Source: Rhyacophila brunnea (taxonomy: Eukaryota; Arthropoda; Insecta; Trichoptera; Rhyacophilidae). From it: a stretch of DNA of 64,000 nt. Below the pieces are notes generated by a model. The model ran no database searches and was not told the origin of the DNA. It was given only the letters and a program-made list of their open reading frames with translations. Made by a program: the position numbers and the translations under genes. This document shows, one piece after another, positions 1 to 11,684 of this stretch. Positions within the stretch are counted from its first letter, which is position 1. Each line of letters opens with the position of its first letter. The stretch spans positions 1,612,001 through 1,676,000 of the forward strand of contig JAGYXB010002069.1 of NCBI GenBank assembly GCA_022495005.1, in the 5' to 3' direction.

Positions 1-149
1 AATGGTGTACGTGGTAAAATTAAGGTGTATTTTTAGCGATTTTCTGTGCCTTTAATAGGTACATCCATTAAAATATCGTTAAAATTGCATCGTACAACCA
101 AATATTATTGATTATTAACATCATTGTAGTAAAATAGCGCCGCAGACGA

Positions 150-286
150 CTTTTTTTTTACTATTAGAGCAAATTTGTGATCTATGTTTATCTCACTTAT
201 CTGGTCGACTCTTCACGCCGGGCCCTTTCTGAACCCGGGCCCCCAGGGTAGAGCCCTGTTAGCCCCCCCCCCTTGTGGGGGCCATG
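150..286 (+). mobile_element. Partial copy (right end) of the CATGGCCCCCACA-type element
   Basis: The block runs from a T-rich stretch through tttatctcactt and a C/G-rich segment to gtgggggccatg. The same order of words forms the right end of the element at 44440-45012 and, inverted, the left end of the one at 3666-4015. Its left end was not located, so it is a truncated copy or extends in a form I could not align. A run of ten C sits near the end (264-273). Confidence 0.6.
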
Positions 287-738
287 TAACATAATACATT
301 ATATTTGAACGAAATACAGTGTTTACACGTTTTTAGCTAAATGTTGATTTATCTAGTAAATTATTTACTGAGGGTAAAGTATATTCTGCTGTCATTGATA
401 TCTGTAATAATAAGTGCATTATACAAACCAGACGATAGATAGCTGTTATCAATTTTATCCAACAATTAATTATAATATATATTTTAGTAACTCGAATTTC
501 CTTTTCAATATTGATTGAAGTATACAAACGTATACCTACATTAACTTATAAACGGACAGACAATATCATAATAATATGATCTACAATCGAAACGCTATCA
601 ATACTATCTAATACAATCATGTACATATTAAGGTAACTCTTTTGTCTCTGCATATTCCACCAAAGACACTGCATATTATGGTAAATTTCTAGCAGCAATT
701 CTCTCATGGTGCACGAAAAGACTGTCATCGGTCTCGAC
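287..738. other. Unassigned intronic sequence
   Basis: AT-rich sequence without a convincing reading frame, splice-bounded exon or matching repeat elsewhere in the window. Confidence 0.5.
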
Positions 739-1017
739 CAGAGAACTCAGAAATAATGGGAACTGAAATACCTAACGGGTAAGGAGAAGCAGGCAACCGA
801 TTTCGAGTGCGGAAGAATACGGGATAAACTTAAACACGTGTCAAGAATACGTCATACGTCAAATACTGACAACTGCTTCATTTAATATTGGTGTATTGAA
901 GGTTGCAACACACACTATTGCACATCCATAATGCGTAGTTCATTTTCGTAGGACGCTCACGCATTCAAAACAAAACCATGCGTCAAAATGTAGTGTATTG
1001 GAATATAGCCTATCGGA
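739..1017 (+). repeat. Dispersed repeat, inverted partner at 17.7-18.0 kb
   Basis: About 280 bp whose reverse complement is present at 17736-18014. Shared words include ctcagaaat, acctaacgggtaaggagaagcaggc, cgggataaacttaaac and the terminal tatagcctat. The copies differ by small indels and many substitutions, so they are old. No terminal inverted repeats (TIRs) or coding sequence were identified, and the superfamily is unknown. Confidence 0.75.
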
Positions 1018-2024
1018 ACTATATTTATTAACCTGTTCTGAGATCACCACATAAAACACAAATTATTCTTTGTATTAATTAAGTAATACAATGTAGGTAT
1101 TTTCACCAGGTATTGGCAGTTAAACATTCTTAAAGAAACCTTATCTTCCAAATTCGACACACAGATACATCCCCCCCCGTACAATATAATTCTGCTTATT
1201 CTATCGCGGCGCGATATCTCTGTTAGTTCCTGTCCCAATCTTCCCCTGTTTCTAGGCCTTTCCACCATGTTCCAATTCACCTCTTTTGGAATCGGTCACT
1301 TTCGCTAAGTTACCCACTTGGTCAGGAGTTTTCGTATCCTATCGACGTGTAGGCCAGTGCCTGAACGTCAGTACGTTTAGTCAGAATTCTACGTGATGCG
1401 GTGACTTTAATATGTGTCCTCGTCGTAAGCTAAACACAAATTATACAAGGTTAATCAATTTATTACATTAAAAAGACACTTCGTTACCCTGAATTAGTTT
1501 GGAAAGTTATTACCACGAATTGTATGAGCCTAATTAATGCTCCAAAGTATAAATTTCTGTTTAATTAATTATGTATACGGAAAACTTATTAAGTTCTGGA
1601 AAATGATCAGCTTTCTTGTTTTATAAGATGTTCACTGAACATAATTTAGTTGTCATTCTCTTGGTTTTTTATGTGATTTACTGCCTTTTTTTAGATTTAT
1701 CGGAATATTTGTGTCCATGAATGTGTAATTTAACTTCAAATATCAATGTAATTCATTTTTTTTATTAAGGAAACAAACAGTTACATATTGACATATTGAT
1801 TACAAAAATTTAAAATACAATAATGAAAAGTTATTGCAACCAGCAAAGTTTCCATGTATACATTATAATATAGTTAAGCCTAACAAGATATAGAGTAAGA
1901 ATAACATAAATATAAAGAAATTACATAAGAAAATTACATGAGAAAAATGAGGACGAATAATGAATAATTAAATTATATACAAAAAAGTAACATAAAACAT
2001 ATATATATATGTAGGTATATATAT
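1018..2024. other. Unassigned intronic sequence
   Basis: AT-rich, with a run of C near 1171-1178 and alternating TA/GT steps near 2000-2030. The interval just before 2025 probably includes the 3' untranslated part of the RT remnant that follows on the minus strand. I see no exon or RNA gene. Confidence 0.45.
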
Positions 2025-2420
2025 CTATTTATACAACATTTTGGAGATAGCGCGTTTAAATGAAACAAGTGAATTATTAAAAGGATCAACGGTGGAGAAA
2101 TACATATTATAATTTAAACAAGAGCGCCGAATAAAAGAGTTTTGTGGATAATTAGAACCGCTACGACTGATATGGTACAAAGTTTGGTTTCGCGTAAATC
2201 TTGGTGGACAATGGAAACCCACCCTTTCGAGTAGGTTTGGCGAGTCAAAAGAGTTAAAAAGAAAATATTGATCAGATATAGAACGTCGACTTTCCAAAGA
2301 TGGTACCATACAAGTTGCAGTGGTCGAAATAGAATGAGATAAATCATAAATCATAACGTAGGTATTTATAAACGCCAAATACAAACAAACACCTCTATGA
2401 GATATGATTTTAAATTCCAC
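2025..2420 (-). pseudogene. C-terminal remnant of a non-LTR retrotransposon reverse transcriptase
   Basis: The minus-strand frame gives 131 residues resembling the C-terminal tail of Jockey/CR1-clade ORF2 proteins. It has a SLESRR-type motif, then NLLERVGFHCPPR, then a hydrophobic/aromatic NYNMYFSTVDPFNNSL end. In these families this tail follows the RT domain and has no separate catalytic function. The catalytic palm (YADD-type) motif is absent, so this is a 5'-truncated dead copy. Overlapping minus-strand frames suggest frame damage near 2350. Its orientation is opposite to the kinase exon. Confidence 0.65.
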
Positions 2421-3222
2421 TCGGTCAAACTTTTTTCTAGGATTTTTTGTAACTGAGGTACGAGTATTTCAACTTTATGTATCATTAATTGACTACCCAA
2501 TTTCCATTGTAATATATTACCTAATTTCACTTTATATGTTAAACTATTACCGATTACAATCGCGTCAAAAGAAACAAATGAGTCATTCGCATTCCTGTAT
2601 TATTTACTTTTTATAGGGTCCAAAGGACTATCTATAATAGCTAAGGCCGCTAGGGTCTGAAGAATATGTACATGAATACCGATAGGAAAATATTTCTCCA
2701 AAAGTAAGTTTCCCCTTAAAACATCAACATCTATTATTTTCACTTTCTCTAATATTAAATGAAGGTAGGTAGTTTTCAACAGCATTGGGGGTAATATGGA
2801 ATTTAGTGTGATAGTACCATTTTTGTTTCAATACTCGCTTGCGGATGAATACATCGAACATTTTTTTCAAGCAGAAGTTTTATTTTGTATTGTTATTTAC
2901 ACATACTGATACCTTAGTGAGTAAGTATTTACTATCTAGATACTTTCCGGTTCCATTTCTGTCTGTTTCCTTCGCAGTGTAATAAGATTAATGACAATTT
3001 CTTTCGCTCTTGTTTGTTTACGCGGCCTTTTTTCTCGTTTTCCCGGGTTATTCCCGGCGTCCACCTGCGTACAACTTTTACTCGCGTATAAACCACCTAT
3101 TACAATTTTGTGTTATTTATTCTAGCGAGCTTGCCCTAGTTTTACTTATCTACTACCTACCCCAACATATTATTATATTCTCACAGAAGCAATGCAAGTA
3201 GCATATTATTCACATTACACAT
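2421..3222. other. Unassigned intronic sequence
   Basis: Mostly AT-rich. Only short frames without recognisable protein similarity are present on either strand; the 60-70-residue frames lack exon boundaries and conserved motifs. Confidence 0.45.
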
Positions 3223-3640
3223 AGGTACTGATACCAAATATCATAATGCCTAAATCCCCTATCAAAAATCCTCCAATCGACAGAGTTGGGAATATAATGA
3301 TAATATTATTGTAACTGTAAATGAGTCAAGGCTAGACCAGGATTCACAGCGAAACAAACAAAAATAAAGTTACCGTTATCTGTTTCTGGGCGGACGAAGG
3401 ATCGAGAGTAGGTATGGTCAGTTGGTAACCTACCCCGAGCCTTGAACGACGCCTCTAAATACAATTTGCCACCTTTTCGCGCCAAAGCGTGCGTTTACAA
3501 ATGTTGTTAATAATTAATTGTTACTTGTCAAGCGAAATATACTTATGTAACATTTAATGTCCTTGAATCCGTGTTTTTAATAAGTGGAAAAGTATAAATC
3601 AACACCCTACGTAAACCCATACCTATCAGTACGTACTGTC
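3223..3640 (+). repeat. Dispersed repeat, direct partner at 60.7-61.2 kb
   Basis: Two blocks (3223-3300 and 3525-3640) recur in the same order and orientation at 60720-60800 and 61090-61200. Shared words include actgataccaa, catcaaaaatc, tcgacagagttgg and gtataaatcaacaccctac. The middle parts differ, so one copy has been interrupted or replaced internally. No ends typical of a known superfamily were recognised. Confidence 0.75.
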
Positions 3641-3665
3641 AACCGCCATAATGAGGCGTCGGTGT

Positions 3666-4015
3666 CATGGCCCCCACAAGGGGAGGAGACTGACAGGGCT
3701 CTAGTCTAGGGGCCTGTCGTGGAGGGTCGACCAGTTAAGTGAGATTAACACACATCGTAAATTTAGTAAAAAATAGTAAATAGTAAAAAAAGGCGCTACA
3801 TACTTTACTTCAGGACTATTCAATATTTTAAATATGTGGTTACGCGTTGCAATTTGATGTAATATGATGATTGATGTACTTAAATGATAATTCCCGTATT
3901 TGGGAAACACTGCTGTAGATCATCACACTGCCTTTAACCTTAGTGATAGGTAGGTGGGTTCGCGGATCGACAACGATCCCGGCCTGGGGGTCCGATTCAG
4001 GTTGTGGGGGCTATG
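3666..4015 (-). mobile_element. Non-autonomous TIR element, hAT-like (CATRGCCCCCACAA family)
   Basis: The element begins CATGGCCCCCACAA and ends TTGTGGGGGCTATG, an inverted repeat of about 14 bp with one mismatch. It is flanked by gtcggtgt and ctcggtgt, an 8-bp target duplication with one mismatch. The length is 350 bp and there is no coding sequence. An 8-bp duplication with CA...TG termini points to hAT. Related copies lie at 150-286 (partial) and 44440-45012, in the opposite orientation. Confidence 0.85.
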
Positions 4016-4353
4016 CTCGGTGTAATGTTATGATTGCGATAACTTGACCAGCACGCGTCCTGTTTGATTTTTAATTTTAATGGTTTTCACCAGATACCAT
4101 CGGAAAAATAAGTTTCTTTTGATATCGGTAGATGGCAATATGCCATTTTTCTTGAAAAATTAAAATGGTGAGATCCGAATCTTCTTTCGTTAAACTCTCT
4201 TTGACCAGGCCGAACATATTCTTAAATTTAAAGACAGCGGTAATAAGAACAAAGCAATAATGTGAAAATGTTGCCATACCGTTATATGCAATTAACACTT
4301 TGTATTGAAATCTCGTTTTGTGGTTCCCTGTATAAGGAAAGTAATCCTAAACC

Positions 4354-4954
4354 CAGTGACGTCCCGTGGGGGTAGGCAGATTGAGCGTCGCTTGGGTTGG
4401 CAGTTACCCAAAGGGCGGCAAGTCGAGATAAATCGTTAAGTATATATAGAAATAGCTACCTAAACTGCGTAATAACGAAAATATATTTCCATTAAAAAAA
4501 TCAGCTCGCTCGTTGGAAACAAAATGTTTGTATTTTTTATATGTAAGTATATTTTTTTGTCGGGTTCGCGATGTCTAGTTAACTTCCGTTGACTCCATGT
4601 AGGTACGTCACGTTATTGGTGAATGCAAATTTGCAAAATATATTTGAATTATAGGTTGGTAGGTACATACTTACATAATTTAATTTTTTTCCAAATATGT
4701 TTGCCAGTCACTCGCGAGTTTTGGACGTTATCAGGTGTATTTTTAAATGTACCTAAACAGTAGACTCGTAATATTGTCTATTGAAGCAGAGATGGGATTT
4801 AAATTAGATTTAGTGGTGTATGTATATCTTGTTATTAATATAACCATACAACACATATCTTAGATATTGAATTCATGAAGAGTTGATAAAAAATACTGTA
4901 TAAAAAAATGTGGCGGCATTTTAGCACTGGGCATTTTGTCTAAGGACGTCACTG
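4354..4954 (+). mobile_element. Non-autonomous hAT element (CAGTGACGTC family), copy 1
   Basis: The 601-bp element starts CAGTGACGTCCCGTGGGGG and ends GGACGTCACTG. It is flanked on both sides by the identical 8-bp target duplication cctaaacc. Length and internal order match the copies at 7997-8594 (inverted) and 52145-52736 (same orientation). It carries no transposase. The CAGTG termini and 8-bp duplication are standard hAT characters. Confidence 0.95.
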
Positions 4955-5755
4955 CCTAAACCTAAACTCACATATTGCATAAAGATCATTTGCAGATTTC
5001 ACATCACTAAAACTTGGTACTGGGTACCTACAACCGTTTTCATTATTGGATGATATCCATCTTGTTAATTATCATTGACGCTATTTAAATATTTTTGTAT
5101 TATTTTGATTAAATTTATCTTGACTTTCTCTGCTTGATCAACATTGACGTGCCGAATAGAATATTTGACCAGAGCTTTCTCTTATTAGGTAAACGTTGTA
5201 CGTTGTAGCGATTTGTTCGCTCATTCGGTGGCTTAATGAAATCGCACTTTAATTCCAGTGCCCGACAGATAGTTTATGATTAATTATTTTCTAATTTAAT
5301 TATAGACAATAAATCATAAAAATCATTATAAACCAATCAGAGAAACTACCAGAAAGAAATCATATCATATCATATGGTCCACTTAAATCCGGGCGGTAAC
5401 GAAATTTATCCCATAATACTTACTCTTAAATCTCTTGGATATAACAATACATCTATGGATATAACCAAATAGACGTATTTCTTATTTAAATGCCACTTTG
5501 TTGAATTTTTAACACATTCACTGTAATTATTGCACTCCCGAAATGTATATAATTAGAATGGAGTATATTCTTAAAGAAATTGACATTTTCAGAGATATAT
5601 AAAACCCCAGATGCTTTGCTGGTGGTAGTAAATTCGTATCAAATATTTTTTATTGGATGTGCAAACTATTATATTACCAATGATAGGTACCGTATTGTAA
5701 ATGTAAATGTAGCATTGGAGATTTAATCATTATCAATTAACTACTGACTAAATAA
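4955..5755. other. Unassigned intronic sequence
   Basis: Low-complexity AT-rich DNA with a short catat repeat near 5360. No protein similarity or repeat partner was noticed. Confidence 0.45.
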
Positions 5756-6255
5756 TGATTACCTCTTCTCTCTTCTTGGTCGTACACTCATGGATGAGGA
5801 TCGTGACCACATTTAAATTTCGCCATCCATTGAGCGACCAAGACTTTCCATCCTTTTCGATCTTCCGCTTCTCTCAGGGCAGAATGGATGGTGCCCCCAG
5901 TCAGCTCTTTCACTTGGTCACTCCATCGCGCAGACGCTCTTCCTCTGCTTCGCCTTCCCTGGAGGCTACCTAAAACTACCAGTCTCTCCAGGTTGTCCGG
6001 TCCGCTCCTGACAATATGTCAAAAAAACTGCAGAATTCTTCTCAGACATATCGTCGAGAGCCGTTCCTTTATCTTCAGTCTGGATGATTGACTGGTTCGT
6101 ACTGTGCTCCGTCCAAGAAATGCGAAGCATTCGGCACCAACACCACATCTCAAAGGCATCAATTGCCTTCAGGGTCCACGACTCGACTCCGTATAGAAAT
6201 ATCAAGACCACAAATGTTTGCACAAGCATCATTTTTGTGGCAATCGAAATTCCCC
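5756..6255 (-). pseudogene. RTE-clade endonuclease-reverse transcriptase, C-terminal remnant
   Basis: The minus strand reads TFVVLIFLYGVESWTLKAID, then AFEMWCWCRMLRISWTEHS, and continues into a damaged CQERTGQPGETGSFR tail. This is the conserved end of RTE-type endonuclease-reverse transcriptases (known pattern: LYG.E.W.LK...AFEMWCWRRMLRI.W). The RT palm motif is not included, and frames are broken after 5966, so the copy is dead and 5'-truncated. The 3' end near 5760 has an aagaag-rich tail. The same 3' end occurs on the + strand at 42808-43087. Confidence 0.88.
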
Positions 6256-7996
6256 GATCCTTCCTTAATTACCTACCTAATGTAAATAATATAGTCTGGC
6301 TAAATGAACATGCTGACACTAAACTATATCGCAGCAATATCTTTAAGTCATCAGGTAATCCATAATTATGCTGCTGGCTCCATTTGGTAAGGAATATACA
6401 GAAACATAGAAGTGGTAACGTTACATTATTTTGTTTCAGAGAAATAAAGTGTAAAATATAAAAGATACGTGGATTAATCAGACGCAAACTTTTCGATTTT
6501 AATAAATAAACAACTTCGCATTCCGTGCATCATTTTTTTGCTCTGCCAATGTTTACTAGTCGACTTGGCAACACCGCATTTCTCTTCAGGTCCTGTGAAA
6601 GAGAGGCAGTTATGCATTTCGCAATACTGCAGATAACGACGGATGCACATCGGGTAGGATTTCCTCTTTCAGGAGTTGCAGTGATTATTCGTGCTATTCT
6701 ATTTAACTTTCTTTTAGCATGATTTGCACTGACGTGCGACTTTTGGTCAAAATACAAAGCTAAAAAACATAATGGCTATTGAAAGTCGTAATAATATAAT
6801 AGTAATGACGCTCGTAATTACATTGATAATATTAATCTTTTGCATTTGACCCAAGGTACGTGGTATATTTATTTAAAATTTACCTGTGGTTTGAGAATAC
6901 TAAGGAATAGTTTTCTATCACGTAAACTCCAGTTAAATTAACAAATGGTTATGTAAACAAACCACAATATTGTAATATATTGTCTCCAACATCATGGTGA
7001 AATTATAATGGGATGGACACGTAACTGGGAGAATGGATTATCGCGAGATAATTACCGCCATCCAGTAATAAGTAGGTAGGTACTCAGTAAGCAGCTGCTT
7101 TATGTGTCATCCCTTATAGGAGATTGGCTGGCATTAAGGCTTAATTACATTGGCCATATATTAACCATAGATCATAGATTTAGGCAATCGTGGCAGACAA
7201 TCGGGCCAGACGCAATCTGCCAATGTAATTTGAGCATTAGAAAGATATTCAATTTGGCGTCTACTACCCAGAATGCTTAGATGGATCTGCACGAGGCCGA
7301 TAGCCAATGTTCTTAATCCACGATAATGTGTCTTGATATAAGAGTATTTTGTAGTTGTGAACATTATCGTCACAACTACAAAATAAAAGGAGAGTTTCTA
7401 AATAGGATTTAGAATAGAGTAAAGTGTAAAGTTAAAGAGAGCATGAGACATAAGCAAGGGCCAAGGGCCATGGGTTGCCTGCATCCCTTTCAAGCTGAAC
7501 AATAATTATTACTTCCGTAACCTCGCAACTGACAACTGTAAAATTTAATTAGAAAACAAGGAATTACACGGCTGAAGGCGCGTGCAATCTATGGTTAAAG
7601 ATGTAAATAATAATGTCCTGGGCGCCACACAATCGTGAGACCGTGAATGATTATAATTATGTAACAGTGTGGAATAAAGTGGGATCAATAAATAAAAGAG
7701 CAATTTATATACTTGACAGAAACTATATTATCGTCAAAGCAAGAAATTAGAATTACATTACAAGGTTATTAAGCGGCTCGATATTGAAATTTGGAAATAC
7801 TAAAAGAAATACGAGCAGCTAAGTTAGAAAAGAAACATTGGAAGAGTAGTGAATCAAATAATAATAGTTTTTAAAATACCAAATTGGAACGACAAGAGGC
7901 TTCAAGCACTGCGGCTGCAATCGTGCTCCGTTAAGTGACGTCCATTATAAATGTTGGGTAAAACTAAAGCGGAGCACGACTTTACTGGACGACAGT
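6256..7996. other. Unassigned intronic sequence
   Basis: No gene recognised. A small imperfect inverted repeat around cgtgctccg / cggagcacg spans about 7921-7980. Short frames at 6525-6757 on both strands are mirror shadows of one another and show no conserved motif. Confidence 0.45.
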
Positions 7997-8594
7997 CAGT
8001 GACGTCCCTAGACAAAATGCCGCCCCCAGGCAGTACTAAAATGCCGCCACATTTTTTTTATACAGTATCTACCTTTATTATCCTTTCATGACTCAAATAT
8101 CTAAGAAATGTGTTGTGTGGTACATTACTAACAAGATATAGGTATACCACAAAATATAATTGAAATGTCATCTCTGCTTCAATAAACAATATTACGAGTC
8201 TACGGTTTCAGATAGGTACATTTAAAAATACACCTGACATCTTCCAAAACTCGCGAGTGACTGGCAAACATATTTAGATACATTTTAAATTAGGTATGAA
8301 CATGTCATTGCTGTTCACCAAGAACGTGACGTCCAAGGACAACGGAAGTAAATTAGATATCGCAAACCCGACAAAAAAATAAAGTCCTGTAATCTTTTAT
8401 ATTACCTACCTAATTATTAATATATTTTGTTTCCAACCAGTGAGCTGTATTTTTTAATGGAAAGATATTTCCGTTATTACTAATTTTGTGCAGCTTTATA
8501 TATATACCTAAGGATTTTTCTCGATTTTCCGCCCTTTGGGTAACTGCCGCCCCCAAGCGACGCTCAATCTGCCTACCCCCACGGGACGTCACTG
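7997..8594 (-). mobile_element. Non-autonomous hAT element (CAGTGACGTC family), copy 2
   Basis: The 598-bp element begins CAGTGACGTCCCTAGACAAA and ends CCCCCACGGGACGTCACTG. Both flanks carry the identical 8-bp duplication acgacagt. It is the reverse-orientation counterpart of 4354-4954, with the GGCGGCATTTTA-type segment near one end and the GTAGGCAGATTGAGCG-type segment near the other. No coding capacity. Confidence 0.95.
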
Positions 8595-8861
8595 ACGACA
8601 GTCAGAATCAAAAAGCCTTGTTGCTTGTTTCACACCTCGCGACGTCCGTTGCGGCCGGAAATTCTATCAGCGACATCTCTCAAATCGCGTACGCTCCATT
8701 GACGTGGCCATAGATATGCGTCGGGGTTGCCAGAGGTATGAATGTTAGTTATGTTCATTTTGAACATAACAGTCTTCTTCCTCGACTATGTGTACCGTAG
8801 ATATTTCCTTGGGAATGGTAAATGTTATTCGTGTGTCCTCTTATAATTTGTACCTACTGTG

Positions 8862-9267
8862 GGGTCTAGGACGATTTGGCACCGGACAACTGGGCGCCAC
8901 GGAATTCGAAAATAAATAGACGTTAGGTATTTATAGGTACTTTAAAATAATATATATAATATTATTATTTATATTTAAATGATTATATTATGATTTAATA
9001 GTTGGTGAGAATGTAAATATGCAGACGTAAATAATGATTTAATCGTGCGTATTATAATGTTTAAGTTCCAACGAAAAAAGAGTTTTTTATTTTATATAAA
9101 GCCTTAGGCATGGTAATTCTCAATCCGCAATAAAGAATACATTATGTTGAATTAAAACTACTAAGTAGTAGATATAAACTGATTAAAATACCTCGTCTAC
9201 GTTCTGTATAATACGTGTCTACGACAGTGCGGTGTCCAATTTTCCGGAGTCCAGTTGTCCTATTCCC
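8862..9267 (-). mobile_element. GGG...CCC element with paired GGACAACTGGACGCC-type subterminal motifs, copy 1
   Basis: The 406-bp element is flanked by ctactgtg on both sides (8-bp duplication; a ninth base g also matches). It starts GGGTCTAGGACGATTTGGC and ends with the inverted counterpart CCAGTTGTCCTATTCCC. Each end carries two adjacent copies of a ~15-bp motif of the form GGACRAYTKGRCGCC. The interior is AT-rich and non-coding. A reverse-orientation copy sits at 55543-55968. The superfamily is uncertain: an 8-9-bp duplication with GGG ends could be Mutator-like, hAT or another group. Confidence 0.9.
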
Positions 9268-9275
9268 CTACTGTG

Positions 9276-9424
9276 GTTTTATAAGTTGTGATAAGTGATG
9301 ATAAGTAGGCCTTCTCGGTCTTTTTCATACATTTGAAAAAGTCAACATTACTCATTTGGTCAGTCTATACAGCCATATAGAAGGCCTCAATTTTTCGTAA
9401 TATTACATTGCTTTCTTCTTATTA
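9276..9424. other. Short unassigned spacer
   Basis: AT-rich spacer between the GGG element and the RTE tail. It holds repeated gataagt and ggcct words and nothing else recognised. Confidence 0.4.
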
Positions 9425-9748
9425 TTGTGCCATCCCCTAGCGGAGGTCGCCCACCATCAAGGCGATCTTAGATTTGTCCTCTGCTACCCGGAACAGTTCA
9501 GTGGAGCTGCACTCGTACCAATCACGGAGGTTCTTAAGTCACGAAATGCGGCGCCGTCCTCTGCTACGCTTACCGTTTATCTTTCCTTGAATGACAAGTT
9601 GGGGACTGATGTACTTTTGTCCTCTCATAATGTGGCCGAGGTACTGTAGTTTACTGGTTTTGATACTACGTATAACTTCTCGGTTCTTCCCCATTCGATT
9701 GAGAACTTCAACATTTGTCACCCGGTCAGCACATCTCGAAAGCTTCAA
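9425..9748 (-). pseudogene. Non-LTR (RTE-like) reverse transcriptase C-terminal tail, copy 1
   Basis: The minus-strand frame contains SIKTSKLQYLGHIMRGQKYI, a basic KINGKRSRGRRRIS segment, then LKNLRDWYECSSTELFRVAE and a terminal DLR-stop. This is a recognisable C-terminal tail of RTE-like endonuclease-reverse transcriptases (pattern LQYLGHIMR ... GKR..GRR..SWLKNLR.W). A TGA replaces the expected Trp codon of SWLKNLR, so it is dead. Downstream is a cttctt-rich tail. A second, shorter copy lies at 25011-25196. Confidence 0.85.
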
Positions 9749-9765
9749 GTCTAGTAGGAATTAAA

Positions 9766-9975
9766 AAGGCCAATAGTTCAAATTTGTCACAATTAGTATG
9801 TCACTGCGTAGCATAGAGGTAAATGCGACGGACGGGGTGTAAACCCAGGAGATGCAGGGTTCGATTCCCTACCGGGGTGGCTTACTTTTTTCAAAAAAGA
9901 TTTTTTCTATTGGTTATAATATATTTTCTCGGAAAGTGTTTTTCAAAATTATGTATATGTATTTAAAAAAAATAT
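9766..9975 (+). repeat. tRNA-derived SINE family A, copy 1
   Basis: The tRNA-like head includes gcatagaggtaaatgcg and a B-box-like ggttcgattcc (as gggttcgattccctacc). It is followed by a body with aaaaagattttttctattgg and ataatatattttctc. The same head and body occur at 29152-29337 and 36249-36446. Such elements are transcribed by RNA polymerase III from the internal A and B boxes and moved by a LINE partner. Which LINE is unknown here. Confidence 0.85.
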
Positions 9976-10338
9976 TGTCCTTCATCCTTACAATTCTATG
10001 TTTGCTGACATGGCGGTCATTATAATGTTATTATAAAAAGCATAAAATTTAAGTGGTTTTCCCATTAAGCGTATTTTTATGTTTTTGAACGGTCAAATCT
10101 TCCGCTTGTATATGAAAAAACATCGTATTTAATTAGTTTTTCATCAGTGTGTGTTAGGTACTTAACATAATTTTGTACGGTTCTGTTACTTAATACATTG
10201 TTACCTAAAAAGTACATCCTGATGTTACTTATTATTTAATTTCCCTCCAATATTTACCGTTTACCGTTGACAAGGAATCCATCAAAACAAATATTTTGTT
10301 AGTTTTTTAGTACATAACCATAAAAAGGTTCGCCACTC

Positions 10339-10650
10339 CTGTGGGTCTATTCTATGCTTATTGACCGCTAAAGTGATAAAGTGAAAAATATTATCAAACT
10401 TAGGGTAGGTTTGTATCAAAATATTAGCACTTATTGTAACAATTACACGAAGCCGGTTTTTATTGTTGCAATAAGTGCTATATTTTAACAACACCTATCT
10501 TGCTGCTGTTAAAATATCGCACTTATTGCAACAATAAAAACCGGCTACGTGTAATTGTTACAATAAGTGCTAATATTTTGATACAAACCTACCCTAAGTT
10601 TGATACTATTTATCAATTTAGTGTTCGATAAGTATAGAATAGACCCACTG
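10339..10650. mobile_element. Near-perfect fold-back element, arms about 148 bp
   Basis: The left arm (10341-10490) starts gtgggtctattctat and contains caaacttagggtaggtttg and ccggtttttattgttgc. The right arm (10503-10649) is its reverse complement with few mismatches. Only about 12 bp separate the arms. No coding sequence and no clear target duplication were found. A transcript through it would form a hairpin of about 150 bp. Confidence 0.9.
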
Positions 10651-10673
10651 GCCCTAGTATGACTACTAACTAG

Positions 10674-11291
10674 CAGTGGCGAAGGGCGGAGGTAGGCTGT
10701 TAAGATCTACCATAAATAGTGCACGTTAAACTTTGTCAGTCATACGTATTTGTTTTCATGGAAATACTACAATAATTTACAGATGGTGTTTGGTGGTTAG
10801 TTTTTATGCGTATTTGTTTTCATGGAAATACTACAATAATTTACAGATGGTGTTTGGTGGTTAGTTTTTAAAATTCAATTTAACCCTGCAAAACCAAGCC
10901 ATAATAGATAATAGTAAAAAAAATACTCGTGTATCTAAAAAATATCTAAAATTATGAAATTAAATCATACATAACTTTGTACATTTTATAGATATAATAA
11001 TATTTTTATCTATTATAGTTTGGTTAATTATGTGTAATTTATGTGTTCTTAATCCAACGAAAACAAATAAGCACGAATGAAAAAGTGTGCACAATTTTGT
11101 CATATCGCCCTAAATATACCAAAACAATTATGGTTTGGTTTAGGCAGGGTTTAATTGAATTTTTAAAACTAGCCAACACCATCTGTGGATTGTAGTCTTA
11201 GTTCAATGAAAAGAAATACGTACGACTTACAAAGTTTAATGTGCACTATTTATGGTGGATATTAACAGCCTACCTCCACCCTTCGCCATTG
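10674..11291 (+). mobile_element. Long-TIR non-autonomous hAT element (CAGTGGCGAAGGG family), copy 1
   Basis: The ends are CAGTGGCGAAGGGCGGAGG and CTCCACCCTTCGCCATTG. The inverted similarity extends inward for well over 150 bp. The flanks ctaactag / ctaactgg form an 8-bp duplication with one mismatch, as for hAT. The left arm contains a 64-bp tandem duplication (10745-10808 and 10809-10871). A second, diverged copy lies at 15098-15678. Confidence 0.9.
10745..10871 (+). repeat. 64-bp tandem duplication inside the hAT arm
   Basis: Two nearly identical units, each starting cgtatttgttttcatgg and running through gatggtgtttggtggttag, lie head to tail. The copy at 15098 has a single diverged unit, so the duplication is specific to this insertion. 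Confidence 0.9.
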
Positions 11292-11684
11292 CTAACTGGC
11301 CACGAAGAACGATGAATAGTATACTATACCTGCATATTATGTTGACAAAGTATTTATCTTTATCTAATTTGAAAATTCAGCTTAGAAAGCCATTAATTTC
11401 CCCTTTGATGTTTGGATAATTTCCACGGTCAAGGCACTCATCGTGCACCGCTCTTGGCAATCCATTCTGTATGAACGTTGAACCTTTTTTCTAGGTCTGA
11501 GATCATGGCCTTTTGGAGAGTTGCCATGTGCACCGTTTAATTTTAATTAAGCTGAGCCATTAATTGGGGAACGGTTTCACAATAATAAATTCTGATCACA
11601 CGAGGCATGGAAAGGTTAATAAATAAATATACTGAATTATGTAATTGAATATTTGATCTAGCTATCTAATATTATAGGTGTAGG

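Noticed and set aside
264..273. C-run as a possible assembly or sequencing artefact
   Set aside because: The same GC-rich end appears in two other copies of the element without the long C-run, so the region is real; only the run length is doubtful.
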